The notes under the pieces are model-generated. The model was not told the DNA's origin, did no database searches, and saw nothing but the letters and a program-made list of their open reading frames with translations. Position numbers and translations under genes: made by a program. A stretch of DNA of 64,000 nt from positions 372,001 through 436,000 of the forward strand of contig NZ_JAKGCT010000005.1 of the NCBI RefSeq assembly GCF_022230885.1, read 5' to 3'. Source of the DNA: Paenalcaligenes niemegkensis. Its GTDB lineage: Bacteria; Pseudomonadota; Gammaproteobacteria; Burkholderiales; Burkholderiaceae_B. Each line of letters begins with the position of its first letter. Within the stretch, counting starts at the first letter, position 1. This document shows, piece by piece, positions 37,985 through 48,329 of the stretch.

Positions 37985-39333
37985 TTATTTGAAGTTTCCT
38001 TGGGTTTCAGGCGTAACCAAGGCACCCACTAAATAAACGGCAGCTAAACATGCCGAACTGATGGCCAGTACGTATGGAATATCAGCAGGGGTGCTGCTCA
38101 CCAGCGACACAACGGTAGGCATCATTCCACCTAATGCGAAGCCTATGTTCCATGACAAGCCGGTACCGCTGGCCCGCAATACAGTCGGGAATCGTTCGTT
38201 CAGAAAAATCAGCACAGGGGCAATAATGCCGCCGCCCAATACGGATATTCCGCAGGTGATCATGGTGATGGTGCTGAGCTCAAGGCCGGGCTGAATCCGG
38301 GTAAACAGCGTAGGCAATCCGAACAGGCACAGCACACCAAGCAGCAGGAAGGTTTTCTTTCTGCCAATCTTGTCGCTAAGGCCACCAAATACAAGCGCAC
38401 CTACGATGGTTCCAACTGAGCTGAGGATCAGCACAGTGGAGGCGTTTTCATGGCTGACTCCGGCGACCATGTCAAGCAATGTCGGAAGATAGCCTGCCGT
38501 GATGTAGTAAGTTGCACCGCCGCCAAAGGTGATCAGCAGGTTTAGCAGCATGTTGTTGCGATACTCGCCAAAGAACAAGGTACGCAGCGGTTTGGCGGGT
38601 TTAGCGGATGCGCCTTGCTTCAGACGGTCAGCCTGCATTTGACGGAATGCAGGTGTTTCGTCAATTAAGCGGTACATGATCAAACCGAAGAAAGTACTGA
38701 TCAGGCCGCTAAAGAACATCACACGCCAGCCGAACTCGTCGAAGGCCTCACCGGGGTAAATGCGTGACAGCACGAAGTAAGCAAATGAAGCCATGAGCGC
38801 ACCCATGCCAGCACCACCACTTCCGATCAGACCCGACATTAAACCGCGGTGTTTAGGCGAGATCGATTCGGTACCAATGGTATGCGTAGAGGCAACAATG
38901 CCCCCTACAAAAATACCTTGGACAATTCGAAGAAGTATAAACAGGATTGGCGCCACTATACCCACTTGGTGAATAGTAGGCAGCAGGCCAAAGGCAGCAG
39001 TGGCTAAGCCTACACCAACCATGGCAATCAGCAGGGCGCGCTTGCGGCCATGCTTATCGGCGTAGCTTCCAAATATTGCCGAGCCTACAGGGCGCACCAA
39101 TAGTGCTACGGCGAATGAGGCATAGACTGCAGCCAAAGATAGCGTGGGCTGGTCTGACGGGAAAAACAGGCGCCCAATAATAGGGGCCACGTACAAAAGA
39201 ATAAACAGGTCAAAAAGGTCCAGTGCCCAGCCAAAGGTTGAGGCAAGGCCAGCAAAAAAGCTTTGCGAGGCGGAACTGAAGCATGGGTTATTTCGGGTGT
39301 ACTACTTGTGCCACCCAGTTGATTAGCTTGCAT
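37985..39333 (-). CDS. MFS transporter (aromatic/organic acid type), frameshifted
   Basis: The ATG at 39333 opens MQANQLGGTSSTPEITHASVPPRKAF. Near 39262 a TTTTTT run on the coding strand needs one more T to give FFAGLASTFGWALDLFDLFILLYVAPIIG and the complete ~449-aa protein. The DxxD-like FDLFDLF region, SYADKHGRKRALL loop and RLIDETPAF motif are typical of the sialate/aromatic-acid/H+ symporter subfamily. Probably imports the substrate of the enzymes encoded upstream. Confidence 0.85.
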
Positions 39334-39397
39334 TGACACGTCTCCACGAGATTGTTTTTTTTGTCATTAAGGGGAGCGGAACCCGCTCCTTCTGAAA

Positions 39398-40204
39398 TTA
39401 CTGGCCAACGAATACCGCTTTACGCTTGTCGTGAAAGGCTTCTACCCCTTCCCGGAAATCGTCCGAGCTACGCAGGCGGCTGTAACAATGGCCTTCCAGC
39501 TCGATTGCAGCGCTTAGTGAGCAGTCTTCACTGTCATTGAGCAGCTTTTTGGCAGTGCGTTGTGCGAGTGGAGAAAACTCCACCAGTTCGGCAACCAATT
39601 TATCGGTGGCAGGCTCAAGGTCTGCATCGCCGACACACTCAAGGGCGATGCCCCAGTCGTAAGCCTGTTTGCCTGGGATACGGCGTGAACGCATGACGAT
39701 GTCTTTGGTGCGCCCAATACCCACCATGCTTTGCAGGCGGGCAGAACCACCTGAACCCGGGATCTGACCCAGCTTTTGTTCCGGCAGTGCGTACCGTGTG
39801 GTTTCGGTCACGATGCGAAAGTCGCAGGCCAGTGAAATCTCAAAGCCCACACCAAAGCAATAACCACGATTGGCGGCGATGACTGGCTTTGAGCAGCGCT
39901 CGGGAGCAGCAATGTTCCACGCGAGTCTGGATACGTGCTCAGGAGACGCTTCCAGAAAGCCACGGATGTCGCCGCCGCTTGAAAAATGTTCGCCTTCAGC
40001 ACGCAATACGATTACGCGTACGCGGTCGTCATGATCCAGCGATTCAAAGACCAGGCGCAATTGTTCACGCTGTGGCATGGAAATGATATTGAAGGGAGGG
40101 CGGCCAAGAATAATATCGGCACGTTGCTGTTTTTCGTCGATTTCAACACGAAAACCATCCAGTTCATTCAATAAAGTGTGGGCCGGGTGAGTTAGGGCGC
40201 TCAT
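39398..40204 (-). CDS. Enoyl-CoA hydratase/isomerase family protein
   Basis: 268 aa crotonase fold: RVIVLRAEGEHFSSGGDIRGFLEA (oxyanion hole), PVIAANRGYCFGVGFEISLACDFRIVTETTRYALPEQKLGQIPGSGGSARL (second oxyanion glycine and catalytic acid region). AAAGGAAT precedes the ATG. It likely hydrates or cleaves the CoA ester made by the neighbouring ligase. A GGAGCGG/CCGCTCC hairpin lies in the short gap to the MFS gene. Confidence 0.88.
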   Translation of the reverse strand: MSALTHPAHTLLNELDGFRVEIDEKQQRADIILGRPPFNIISMPQREQLRLVFESLDHDDRVRVIVLRAEGEHFSSGGDIRGFLEASPEHVSRLAWNIAAPERCSKPVIAANRGYCFGVGFEISLACDFRIVTETTRYALPEQKLGQIPGSGGSARLQSMVGIGRTKDIVMRSRRIPGKQAYDWGIALECVGDADLEPATDKLVAELVEFSPLAQRTAKKLLNDSEDCSLSAAIELEGHCYSRLRSSDDFREGVEAFHDKRKAVFVGQ

Positions 40205-40231
40205 GTCTTTATTCCTTTGTTTTAAAATGTA

Positions 40232-41782
40232 TTAGTTGATGCCCATGGCAGGGCTAGGCTGGGCATCAAGCAGGTATTCGCCTGAAACCAATTTGCGGCG
40301 TAGTATCTTGCCTACCGGAGACTTAGGAATCTCACTCACGAATACGTAGTCGCGCGGACGCTTGAAATTTGCCAGGTCAGTGCTACGGCAATAGCCGTCG
40401 AGTTCGTCGGCGGTTACTTCACTTTTTCGTTTTATAAAGGCCACTACGCGCTGCCCCCAGCGATCATCAGCCAGACCGGCAACGGCAACCTCGTCGACGC
40501 AAGGGTGCAGGGACAAAACTGATTCAATATCCACGGGCGATATGTTTTCTCCGCCGCTGATGATCATGTCGTCGACGCGACCACTGACAAACAAGTCACC
40601 GTCTGCATCGAAATAGCCGGTATCGCCCGTGAAGTACCACCCTTGATGCAACGACCTGGCATTGGCATCGGGACGATTCCAGTAGCCTTCAAACGACTCG
40701 TCACCTTTTAGGTCAGCAATGATTTGTCCTTCTTCCATTGGCACGACGCGATCATCGGGGTTGGTGCTGCCCAGCTTGACCACGCGCAGACGGCAGTTGA
40801 TACCCGCACGTCCCGACGATCCTGCTTTAAGTCTGGCGTTCTGGCTGATGGACATGGTGTAGACCTCTGAACTGCCATAATGATTAACAAACAGTTCAGG
40901 TTTGAAGGCTTCCTCCAGACGCCGTAATAACGACTCGGGCATGGGGGCACCAGCAAAGCCCAGCTTGGTGACCGAGCTAAGATCTGTCGCAGCAAAGTCT
41001 GGGTGGGCAAGCAAGTCGTGATAAAGCGTTGGCACTAAATACAGATTGCTGACTTTCTCGGCGGCAATTAGCGACAGTGCTCCAGCCACATCGAATCTTG
41101 GCATGCAAACAAAGCATCCATCGACCAAAGCCATAGCCAGTAGCGATCTCACGCCCATGGTGTGATAGAGAGGCATCACGCCCAAGGTGCACTCGCCGGT
41201 GCCATACAGATTCTGGGCAACATGGGCCAGGGCGGCAGCACGCTCGTGACGATGACGGCGCGGAACACCTTTGGGCTTGCCAGTAGTTCCCGAGGTATAC
41301 AGCATCAGCGAGAAGTCGTCAGCTGAGGCTCGGGGGTTTCCATCTATAGGGGTAGCTGCCAATAACGATGAGAAATAGGTGGTTTCGTTGATGTCTTCGT
41401 CAATGCTGATTCGGCGCAAGGTTTGAGCGACTAGCGAGGCCTCAACGGCTTCGTAGGCGGAGCCGTCGTAAACCAGTGCCTTGGCGCCGGAGTCCTCCAG
41501 GCAATAATCCAGCTCGTCCGGTTTAGAGCGCCAGTTCAATGGCGTAACGATGAGGCCTAAAAACTGACAAGCCCAGTGCAAGGTCGCCATTTCCCAGCGG
41601 TTTTGGCACACAATCGCTACGGGGTCCCCGTGCTTGAGGCCCATGGTCTCAAGCCCACCCGCTACCGATTTGATTTTTTCGAACCATTGTGCGTAGTTCA
41701 TGCGTACGTTATTAGCTGTAATCGCCAACGCGTTGGGGTTGCGTTCCACGCTTTGTAAGTACGTACTTCCTAAATCAAGCAT
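40232..41782 (-). CDS. AMP-forming acyl-CoA ligase
   Basis: 516 aa, class I adenylate-forming enzyme: LMLYTSGTTGKPKGVPRRH near residue 160, NHYGSSEVYTM, YFTGDTGYFDADGDLFVSGRVDDMIISGGENISPVDIE and the C-terminal lysine in PKSPVGKILRRKLV. Activates a carboxylic acid, perhaps aromatic, to its CoA thioester. It lies 27 bases upstream of the enoyl-CoA hydratase gene. Confidence 0.88.
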   Translation of the reverse strand: MLDLGSTYLQSVERNPNALAITANNVRMNYAQWFEKIKSVAGGLETMGLKHGDPVAIVCQNRWEMATLHWACQFLGLIVTPLNWRSKPDELDYCLEDSGAKALVYDGSAYEAVEASLVAQTLRRISIDEDINETTYFSSLLAATPIDGNPRASADDFSLMLYTSGTTGKPKGVPRRHRHERAAALAHVAQNLYGTGECTLGVMPLYHTMGVRSLLAMALVDGCFVCMPRFDVAGALSLIAAEKVSNLYLVPTLYHDLLAHPDFAATDLSSVTKLGFAGAPMPESLLRRLEEAFKPELFVNHYGSSEVYTMSISQNARLKAGSSGRAGINCRLRVVKLGSTNPDDRVVPMEEGQIIADLKGDESFEGYWNRPDANARSLHQGWYFTGDTGYFDADGDLFVSGRVDDMIISGGENISPVDIESVLSLHPCVDEVAVAGLADDRWGQRVVAFIKRKSEVTADELDGYCRSTDLANFKRPRDYVFVSEIPKSPVGKILRRKLVSGEYLLDAQPSPAMGIN

Positions 41783-41824
41783 TGTTGCTCTCCAGAGTTT
41801 TCGTTTTTTTATTGCTGTGCCGCT

Positions 41825-42361
41825 TCAAGAAACAAGGGCTCCCTTGGGCGAAACCGAGCCGTCGGTGTGGCGTAAGGAGCCTGCTTTATGGGCGACTTCT
41901 AAAATGGCCTGAACAATGGGGGTGTAGCCGGTGCAACGGCAGAGATGCCCGGAAAGCATGTCTCTGACTTCGGCCTCACTAGGCTGGGGATAGAGCTGTA
42001 GAAAATGCATGCAGGACATTAAGATGCCAGCAGTGCAGAACCCACATTGCAAGGCATGATGTTTCTTGAAAGCCGCTTGCAGCTCGTTGAGTACGCCATG
42101 CTCATCGGCGAGACCTTCAACGGTTTGCACCAAAGCTCCGTCAACCTGCACAGCCAGGCACAGACAGGAGCGCGTTGCGACCCCGTCGATCAGTACCGTG
42201 CAGGCGCCGCACACACCGTGTTCACAGCCCACATGCGTGCCGGTAGCGCCCAGGTCGTGACGTAAAAAATCAGACAGCAGCGTGCGGCTTTCGATATGGG
42301 CCACCCGGGGCTGATCATTGAGCTGCAGCGAGACACGGTGCAATTTGTACTTGTTTGTCAT
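41825..42361 (-). CDS. Molybdenum hydroxylase iron-sulfur subunit (CoxS type)
   Basis: 178 aa with both 2Fe-2S sites: plant-type cluster Cys 46, 51, 54 and 66 (GCEHGVCGACTVLIDG) and the C-terminal cluster Cys 106, 109, 141 and 143 (CGFCTAGILMSC, CRCTGY). Passes electrons from the Mo site to FAD. Directly downstream of the CoxM-like gene. Confidence 0.93.
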   Translation of the reverse strand: MTNKYKLHRVSLQLNDQPRVAHIESRTLLSDFLRHDLGATGTHVGCEHGVCGACTVLIDGVATRSCLCLAVQVDGALVQTVEGLADEHGVLNELQAAFKKHHALQCGFCTAGILMSCMHFLQLYPQPSEAEVRDMLSGHLCRCTGYTPIVQAILEVAHKAGSLRHTDGSVSPKGALVS

Positions 42362-42365
42362 GAGT

Positions 42366-43201
42366 TCAGGCCTCCTGGCTTAAGCGTTGGCGCGCAGTCT
42401 GAATCGTGCTCCAGGCCAGGTGCCGAACCAGATGGCGGCGATAGGCTGCTGTGGCGTGCTGATCGTCCTGGGCTTCCAGCGACCAGGCGAGGTCGTTAAT
42501 ATGGGTTTTTATGGACTCGTCGCTGTCCGGTTTCCACTGCGATATCACAGGCCGGTCCGCGACGCCGCCAATGCCGAGCCGAATCTCATCGGCGTTAAGT
42601 TCAACCGCGCAGGCGACAATTGCGAAATCTCCCCTGCGCATGGAGAATTCATCAAAGGCATAGGCATGGCCGGCTTTTTGTGGGGGAAGCGCACTTCAGT
42701 CACTAACTCGTCGTTGCGCTTGGCGGTAGTCAGCATTCCAAGTAAAAACTCAGAGGCAGGCAGAGCACGTTTTGCTTTGTGAGACTGCAAGATCACCTCT
42801 CCACCGAGCGTTGCCAGGCATAGCGGTAATTCGGCACTGGGGTCGGCATGGGCAATCGAGCCTGCCACGGTGCCACGATTGCGAATCTGGAAATGAGAGA
42901 TGAAGGGCAGCGTCTCGTGCAAGAGCGGGTGGGTAGCGGCCAGGCCATTCCATTGCTGCAATTGTGATTGGGTTGTACTTGCGCCCACGGCCAGGTACGA
43001 TTTTTCCGCACGAATGTACGACAGCTCTGCACAGCCTGAAATATCCAGTAGAATTTTTGGCTGCGCCAGACGCATATTCAGTACGGTTACCAATGACTGG
43101 CCTCCCGCTAAAATACGGGCGTTTTCTCCTTCGCTAGCCAGACATTGACAGGCTTCAGCTACAGAACTCACTCGTCTATACTCAAAGGCAGCAGGTTTCA
43201 T
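42366..43201 (-). CDS. Molybdenum hydroxylase FAD subunit (CoxM type), frameshifted
   Basis: FAD-binding motifs ILAGGQSLVTVLNMRLAQP (residues ~31-49) and RNRGTVAGSIAHADPSAELP (~108-127). The frame moves near 42680 in an AAAAA run; one A more joins RFPHKKAGHAYAFDEFS to MRRGDFAIVACAVEL and yields ~278 aa with the C-terminal CO-dehydrogenase flavoprotein domain. Its start overlaps the coxL-type stop (43198-43201). Confidence 0.88.
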
Positions 43202-46200
43202 CGTTTTATCCCCAAGAAGGCCAGCAGCTTCTGTATAAACGAGCGCTCGGTCTTGAGGCTTTGTCCTGAAGCCTGACGGCCTAGCTGTTCAAAAAGTTGG
43301 CCCAGCACGATTTTGGCAGCGCCCTCCAGCATTCGTCCGCCTACGGCAGCGACCTTTCCGTTGACTTCGGCGCTGTACTGATACTGCATCAGCGTGCCGC
43401 CTTCGTTCCCGGTCAGGGTGATCTCGCCCGAGCCTTTGGCCCCTCCAAGGGAAGACTTACCTTCGCCGGACAGGCGCAGTGAATGAGGGCGGACGATATC
43501 GCTCAGGGCAATATTGGCTTGATAGCGAGCTTTGATCAGGCCAATGCTGATTGTGACGTCAGCGTGATAGGCATTTGGTCCTGCGGGACTTAGCTGCTCA
43601 CAGCCGGGAATCACTTTGGCGAGCGCCACAGGATCCATCAGGACGTCGAATACCGCTTCCGGCGAAGCCGGTATTTGCGTACTGCCTGAGGCCGTCAATG
43701 CCTGACCACCGCCTTTCTTATTCGGTGTCGGAGCTACATGCTTAATGTGAGCGCTAGGAGCGGGGTCGTCAAAACCGATCAGCTCCAGCACTTTGTTGGG
43801 CGTTAAAGGCAAGCGTATATCGTGTATATCGCGGATGCTCGACAGCGCATCCGCCACCGCATTCGCCACGCATACCGGTGTGCTCATGTTGTTGCCTTCA
43901 CCCAAGCCCTTGGCTCCCAATGGGGTGAAGGGGCTGGGCGTCTCCAGATGCACAATTACCGGATCGGGAATTTCGACAGCGGTGGGCACCAGATAGTCAG
44001 CAAAGGTGCCCGATTGAAATCCGCCGTCGCCTCCGTACCTAAACTCTTCCATTAATGCCGCGCCCAGCCCCTGGGCGAAGGCACCGCGTATTTGCCCGTC
44101 GGCCATGCCCGGATGCAGTAGCGTGCCTGCATCGTGAGCGGTGATGTAACGGTCAATACGAACGGCACCGCTGCTTGCATCAATCTCCAGGCCGCAAATA
44201 TCAAAGGCGAAGCCATAGGCGGCAGAGGTATTGACGCGGTCATCTTCAGTAGGTGCGGTTAAGGTTTCGGGTGACCAGAACTCGGTCACACGCATACCCA
44301 GTTCTTCCTGCTCGGGCAATTCGCCTGGCGCCCAATGACCACTGCTGGCCAGACGTGAAAAAGGGAGTGTCTGGTCTGGATTGCTGACTGCGTAAACCAT
44401 GTTGTTCTTAAAGACGATATCGCTTTCAGCACAAGCGAGTTGGTGGGCTGCAATACGGGCCAGTTTGGCTTTTATTTTGTTTGCGGCAAGGTGGACTGTG
44501 CCCGCTACAGCTCCGGCAAAGCGGCTTGAGTAATTCCCCGACGCTACCGACCAGGCGTCTTTGTTGGTGTCCAGGTCAACGCCGACATTAATATCATCGG
44601 GCTGTATGCCCAGCACGTCAGCCACTACCTGCGCACAGACAGTAATGTGCCCCTGGCCTGCGGGTGCGGAAGCAATGATTACGGTCACGCCGCCCAGCAG
44701 GTCGATGTTGATAGTGGCTGCGGCGATGGCGCCATTCTTTGGACCAGCCTTAGCTCGTTGTTCGGGGCTTAGGGCTGCCGTGATATAGCCCATATTAGAA
44801 ATAGAAGGCTCGACGATCGCAGCATAGCCGATGCCGTACAAACGTCCTTCGGCGCGCGCTTTGTCGCGTCGTTTAATCAGTTCGTCCAACCCGCCTTCCT
44901 GACAGGCTTTTTCCAGTGCCAGGGGATAGTTTCCGGAATCCAGCAAAGCGCCGGCTGCGGCAGAATAGGGGAATTGATCCGCCTGTATGAAATTACGCCG
45001 GTAAATTTCCAAAGGATCCAGATTCAGATGTCTGGCGATACGCTGAACCATGCGTTCAAGGGCGAAATACACCTGCGGTCCGCCAAAACCGCGCACCAGA
45101 CCAGTGGGGGTCTTGTTGGTCACAACGACCCTGTTACGTACCTTTAAGTTCCGAATCTGGTAAGGCCCGGTCAAGCAGCCGTGCATTCTATAAAATGTTG
45201 CTGGCTCGGGGGCACGCAAGTAAGCGCCCACATCATCGAGCTGGTCTAAATCCAGAGCGTCAATACGGCCAGCGTTGTCGAAGGCGGCCCGAATTGTGGT
45301 TTTGCGTGCGGTTGCAGAGGTCGCTGCGCTTAAGTGTTCAAGACGGTCTTCCACCCATTTCACGGGCGCGCCACCGGCTTTGCGAGAGGCCAGGCACATC
45401 AGTACGACGGCGGTGAACACACTTTGCTTAACGCCAAAGCTGCCGCCCGAGTCTCGTGGACTGCGGTGACGCAAGCGGTTTCCTGGTACTTTCAGGGCCA
45501 TTGCCATTACGGCATGCATCGAAAACGGGCCCATGAAGTTCGACGTTACGTCGTAGCCTTCGTTACCGGACAGATGCTCTGCAATCACCACGCCGCATTC
45601 AATAGGCGTGCATGAGTTGCGAGGATAATGAATCGTCAGTTCCAGCTGGTTTTGTGCTTCCTCAAAGGCACGTCCGGGTTCACCATAGCAAAAGTCACGA
45701 TCATGCAGCACGTTTGTGCCTACTGCTTCATGCAGTATGGGTGCCTCGGGGGCAATAGCATTATCAATGCTGGTTACCGCTGCAAGGGGCTCGTAATCAA
45801 CTTCGATCAGTTCAATGGCGTCTTCAGCGATATATCGGCTTTCAGCGATCACGACGGCAATAGGTTCGCCTACGTAACGCACTGTATTCACGGCCAGAGA
45901 CCAGAGCTCGACGGGTTGTTTGACGCCAGAGATAAAGGGTTTGGACCACGCTTTTACGTCGTCCGGGGTCAATACGGCCCGCACGCCGGGAAGTTGCTCG
46001 GCTGCACTAACATTGAGGTTTCGGAGGTGTGCATGAGAGTGTCCAGAGCGCAGCACGGCAGCATGTAATGTACCTGGCTTTACGGCGAGGTCGTCGGCAA
46101 AACTGCCGCGTCCGGTCAGCAGTGCGGTATCTTCATGACGTGCTATGGAGCGGCCGACAAAAGGGCGGTCTTCCGTGTTCGTGCTACTTATGGGGGTTGA

Positions 46201-46203
46201 CAT
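43198..46203 (-). CDS. Molybdenum hydroxylase large subunit fused to a CoxG domain
   Basis: 1001 aa. Residues ~1-815 are a CoxL/xanthine-dehydrogenase-type Mo-binding subunit, with an N-terminal a/b-hammerhead, GGSFGVKQSVF, GLVRGFGGPQVYFALERM (~366-382) and KGLGEGNNMSTPV with the catalytic Glu near 765. The active-site loop is not AYRCSFR of true CO dehydrogenase, so CO is an unlikely substrate. Residues ~850-985 are a SRPBCC/CoxG domain (GSTQIPASPEAVFDVLMDPVALAKVIPGCEQL), normally a separate protein that docks the enzyme at the membrane. The likely substrate is an organic ring or acid activated with the adjacent CoA ligase. Confidence 0.9.
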   Translation of the reverse strand: MSTPISSTNTEDRPFVGRSIARHEDTALLTGRGSFADDLAVKPGTLHAAVLRSGHSHAHLRNLNVSAAEQLPGVRAVLTPDDVKAWSKPFISGVKQPVELWSLAVNTVRYVGEPIAVVIAESRYIAEDAIELIEVDYEPLAAVTSIDNAIAPEAPILHEAVGTNVLHDRDFCYGEPGRAFEEAQNQLELTIHYPRNSCTPIECGVVIAEHLSGNEGYDVTSNFMGPFSMHAVMAMALKVPGNRLRHRSPRDSGGSFGVKQSVFTAVVLMCLASRKAGGAPVKWVEDRLEHLSAATSATARKTTIRAAFDNAGRIDALDLDQLDDVGAYLRAPEPATFYRMHGCLTGPYQIRNLKVRNRVVVTNKTPTGLVRGFGGPQVYFALERMVQRIARHLNLDPLEIYRRNFIQADQFPYSAAAGALLDSGNYPLALEKACQEGGLDELIKRRDKARAEGRLYGIGYAAIVEPSISNMGYITAALSPEQRAKAGPKNGAIAAATINIDLLGGVTVIIASAPAGQGHITVCAQVVADVLGIQPDDINVGVDLDTNKDAWSVASGNYSSRFAGAVAGTVHLAANKIKAKLARIAAHQLACAESDIVFKNNMVYAVSNPDQTLPFSRLASSGHWAPGELPEQEELGMRVTEFWSPETLTAPTEDDRVNTSAAYGFAFDICGLEIDASSGAVRIDRYITAHDAGTLLHPGMADGQIRGAFAQGLGAALMEEFRYGGDGGFQSGTFADYLVPTAVEIPDPVIVHLETPSPFTPLGAKGLGEGNNMSTPVCVANAVADALSSIRDIHDIRLPLTPNKVLELIGFDDPAPSAHIKHVAPTPNKKGGGQALTASGSTQIPASPEAVFDVLMDPVALAKVIPGCEQLSPAGPNAYHADVTISIGLIKARYQANIALSDIVRPHSLRLSGEGKSSLGGAKGSGEITLTGNEGGTLMQYQYSAEVNGKVAAVGGRMLEGAAKIVLGQLFEQLGRQASGQSLKTERSFIQKLLAFLGIKR

Positions 46204-46558
46204 ACCGGTCTCCGGAACGGCACCTGGCTTTTTTCTTGGACGCAGGGCGTCAAGATTGGCTTTTGCTTAGGTACCTTCCATTTTTTGCTATGTATTCCGT
46301 GCGGTTTATTTTGCTAAGTGACGTTTGAGCAGTTTTTTTACAAAGCCTGGATGTGCGGTCGGTGCTATGTGGTCTGCTTCTGACGTACTACACGGATGCG
46401 TCTAATACTTATGGGCAAAGTATAGAAAGCCAGCCCTGTGAATCACTTACCCTGGAGTGAGCGGAATTACCTTTTTGTCTGATTCTTTACGGTGTTTTTC
46501 CCGGGGCGGTCATCCGCTCAGCCCTTTTGCCGGTGATGCGGGGAGTGTCTCAGTGTTG

Positions 46559-46745
46559 CAGTCTCCTCGTCCTTTTCCGCATGAGCGCATCGGGGAGCGC
46601 CGCGAACGGCGCGCGAAGCAGGGAAAAGTGAGCGCTGTCCGAAGCGCGCAGCGCAAGTTCGCGAACGCCTGCTTTGCGCGCCGTTCAAGGGTAGTGCGCA
46701 GCACCGCTCAACGCTAAGCGAGTGCGGAAAAGGACGAGGAGACTG
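46559..46745 (+). repeat. Structured repeat R6
   Basis: 187 bp in the divergent gap between the coxL-type gene and the brnQ-type gene. The outer arm CAGTCTCCTCGTCCTTTTCC plus GC (46559-46580) pairs perfectly with 46724-46745 (22 bp). The inner arm GAACGGCGCGCGAAGCAGG (46604-46622) pairs with 46668-46686 with one G-U. It ends 7 bases before the structured leader of brnQ. 46204-46558 otherwise contains no gene. Confidence 0.9.
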
Positions 46746-46752
46746 TGAGTAT

Positions 46753-46869
46753 GTAGGCTCTTCTCAGTGAGGAAATGAGACGGAGGGACCATGCCTATGC
46801 ACGTGGTTTGCCGCATATACCTGATCAGGCTCAAGCCCTGTCCTGTATGATTGCATATGCGGAGCCTAC
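46753..46869 (+). ncRNA. Candidate structured 5' leader of the brnQ-type gene
   Basis: GTAGGCTC (46753-46760) pairs perfectly with GAGCCTAC (46862-46869), closing a ~117-nt domain. Inside it CCGCATAT (46811-46818) pairs perfectly with ATATGCGG (46855-46862), and the palindrome CCTGATCAGG (46820-46829) lies in its loop. The two helices meet at 46862, as in a multi-helix junction, and the domain ends 30 bases before the ATG. I do not recognise a known riboswitch. A cis-regulatory RNA is inferred. Confidence 0.45.
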
Positions 46870-46899
46870 GCTCTTCCACAGCTAATCTATCGGTTCCTT

Positions 46900-48200
46900 A
46901 TGACCAGTACCCTTAATACCCGAGACTTGATCGCCTTGGGCTTCATGACGTTCGCCCTTTTTCTGGGAGCGGGCAACATCATCTTTCCTCCCATGGTCGG
47001 ACAGTTGTCGGGCAATCAGCTATGGTATTCGGCGGTGGGCTTTCTGCTGACGGGCGTCGGCTTGCCATTACTGACGGTCGTGGCGCTGGCACGTGTCGGC
47101 GGCGGCATGCCTGCCTTGACTACACCGCTAGGCAAAGGGGCGGGCACCTTGCTGGGAGTGCTCGTATACCTGTGCATCGGCCCCTTTTTGCCACGCCGCG
47201 TACCGCTACGGTTTCCTTCGAAGTGGGTTTGGTGCCCTTTATTGGCGCTGGCGGTGTGGCACAAGTGGCGTATACCGTTGTGTATTTTACGGCCGTGATG
47301 CTGATCGCCCTGTTTCCGGGTCGGATGATCGATACCGTTGGCAAGATAATCACTCCTGTGCTCATCCTCGCTTTGATCGTGCTGGCAACTGCGGCAGTTT
47401 TCATGCCTGCAGGTGTGATTGGTGAACCTACAGGCCTGTACCTGGAAGCGCCTCTCTCGCAAGGCTTTATCCAGGGTTATCAAACGATGGATGCGCTTGG
47501 CGCGCTGGTTTTCGGCATTGTCATCATCAATGCCATCCGTAGCCGGGGTATTTCAGAGGCCAGGCTATTGACCCGCTACGCCATCGTTGCTGCGATCATT
47601 GCAGCCGTGGGCTTGGCGCTGGTTTACTTGTCGCTGATTCTGCTGGGTGCCAACAGCGGTGTTCTGGCACCCGATGCGTCGACTGGCGCGCCTATTCTTA
47701 GCGCTTTTGTCCACTACATTTTTGGACCTATGGGAAGCGCTCTGCTGGCTATTGTCATTACCCTGGCCTGCCTGACCACAGCAGCCGGCCTGGTGTCTGC
47801 TTGCGGCGACTATTTCAGCAAGCTCTTGCCAATGTCCTATCGCAGTGTGGTTGTCGCTGTCAGTTTGTTCAGTACGGTTGTTGCAAACATGGGGCTAGAG
47901 CAGCTTATTGCGGTGTCTGTGCCAGTGTTGTCCGCGATCTATCCGGTAGCTATTGCATTAGTTGCATTGAGCCTGGCGTCTGCGCTGTGGCGTCGGCCGT
48001 CACGGGTGTTTATTCCCACGCTGGGCGTCGCTTCCATATTCGGTGTTATGGACGGCCTGACCGCCGCGGGTTTTGGCTATTTGGTGCCCGAGGCCATTGC
48101 TAGCATGCCCGGAGCCAACCTTGGCCTAGGCTGGCTTGTGCCGGTATTGCTGGCGTTGATCGCCTCGGCCACCTATGATCGCTTTCACAAAAATGGCTGA
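46900..48200 (+). CDS. brnQ: Branched-chain amino acid carrier (BrnQ/LIVCS), frameshifted
   Basis: Begins [31 protein letters not shown], the exact LIVCS start, and has about twelve membrane helices. The frame shifts near 47189 in a TTTTT run; one T more gives [27 protein letters not shown], the conserved second region, and ~433 aa. It is a sodium- or proton-coupled importer of Leu/Ile/Val. It is preceded by the candidate structured leader. Confidence 0.9.
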
Positions 48201-48241
48201 GCTTCTACATAATCTGTAGCACTTTTCTCGGTGCTGTATTG

Positions 48242-48274
48242 AAAAAGGGCTTTAGGCCTCAGCGCAAAGCCCTT
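48242..48274 (-). terminator. Terminator between convergent brnQ and dienelactone-hydrolase genes
   Basis: AAGGGCTTT (48245-48253) pairs perfectly with AAAGCCCTT (48266-48274). On the minus strand the hairpin is followed by TTTTT-type sequence, so it best serves the leftward gene; it may also act on brnQ. Confidence 0.65.
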
Positions 48275-48329
48275 CGATTTATGCTTGGTTCTTCAACGTT
48301 GGGTAACGTTTTTTAAATTAATAGCTAAA

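Noticed and set aside
43198..46203. True aerobic CO dehydrogenase (form I)
   Set aside because: The AYRCSFR active-site loop is absent, and the neighbours are CoA ligase and crotonase, not the usual cox accessory genes.
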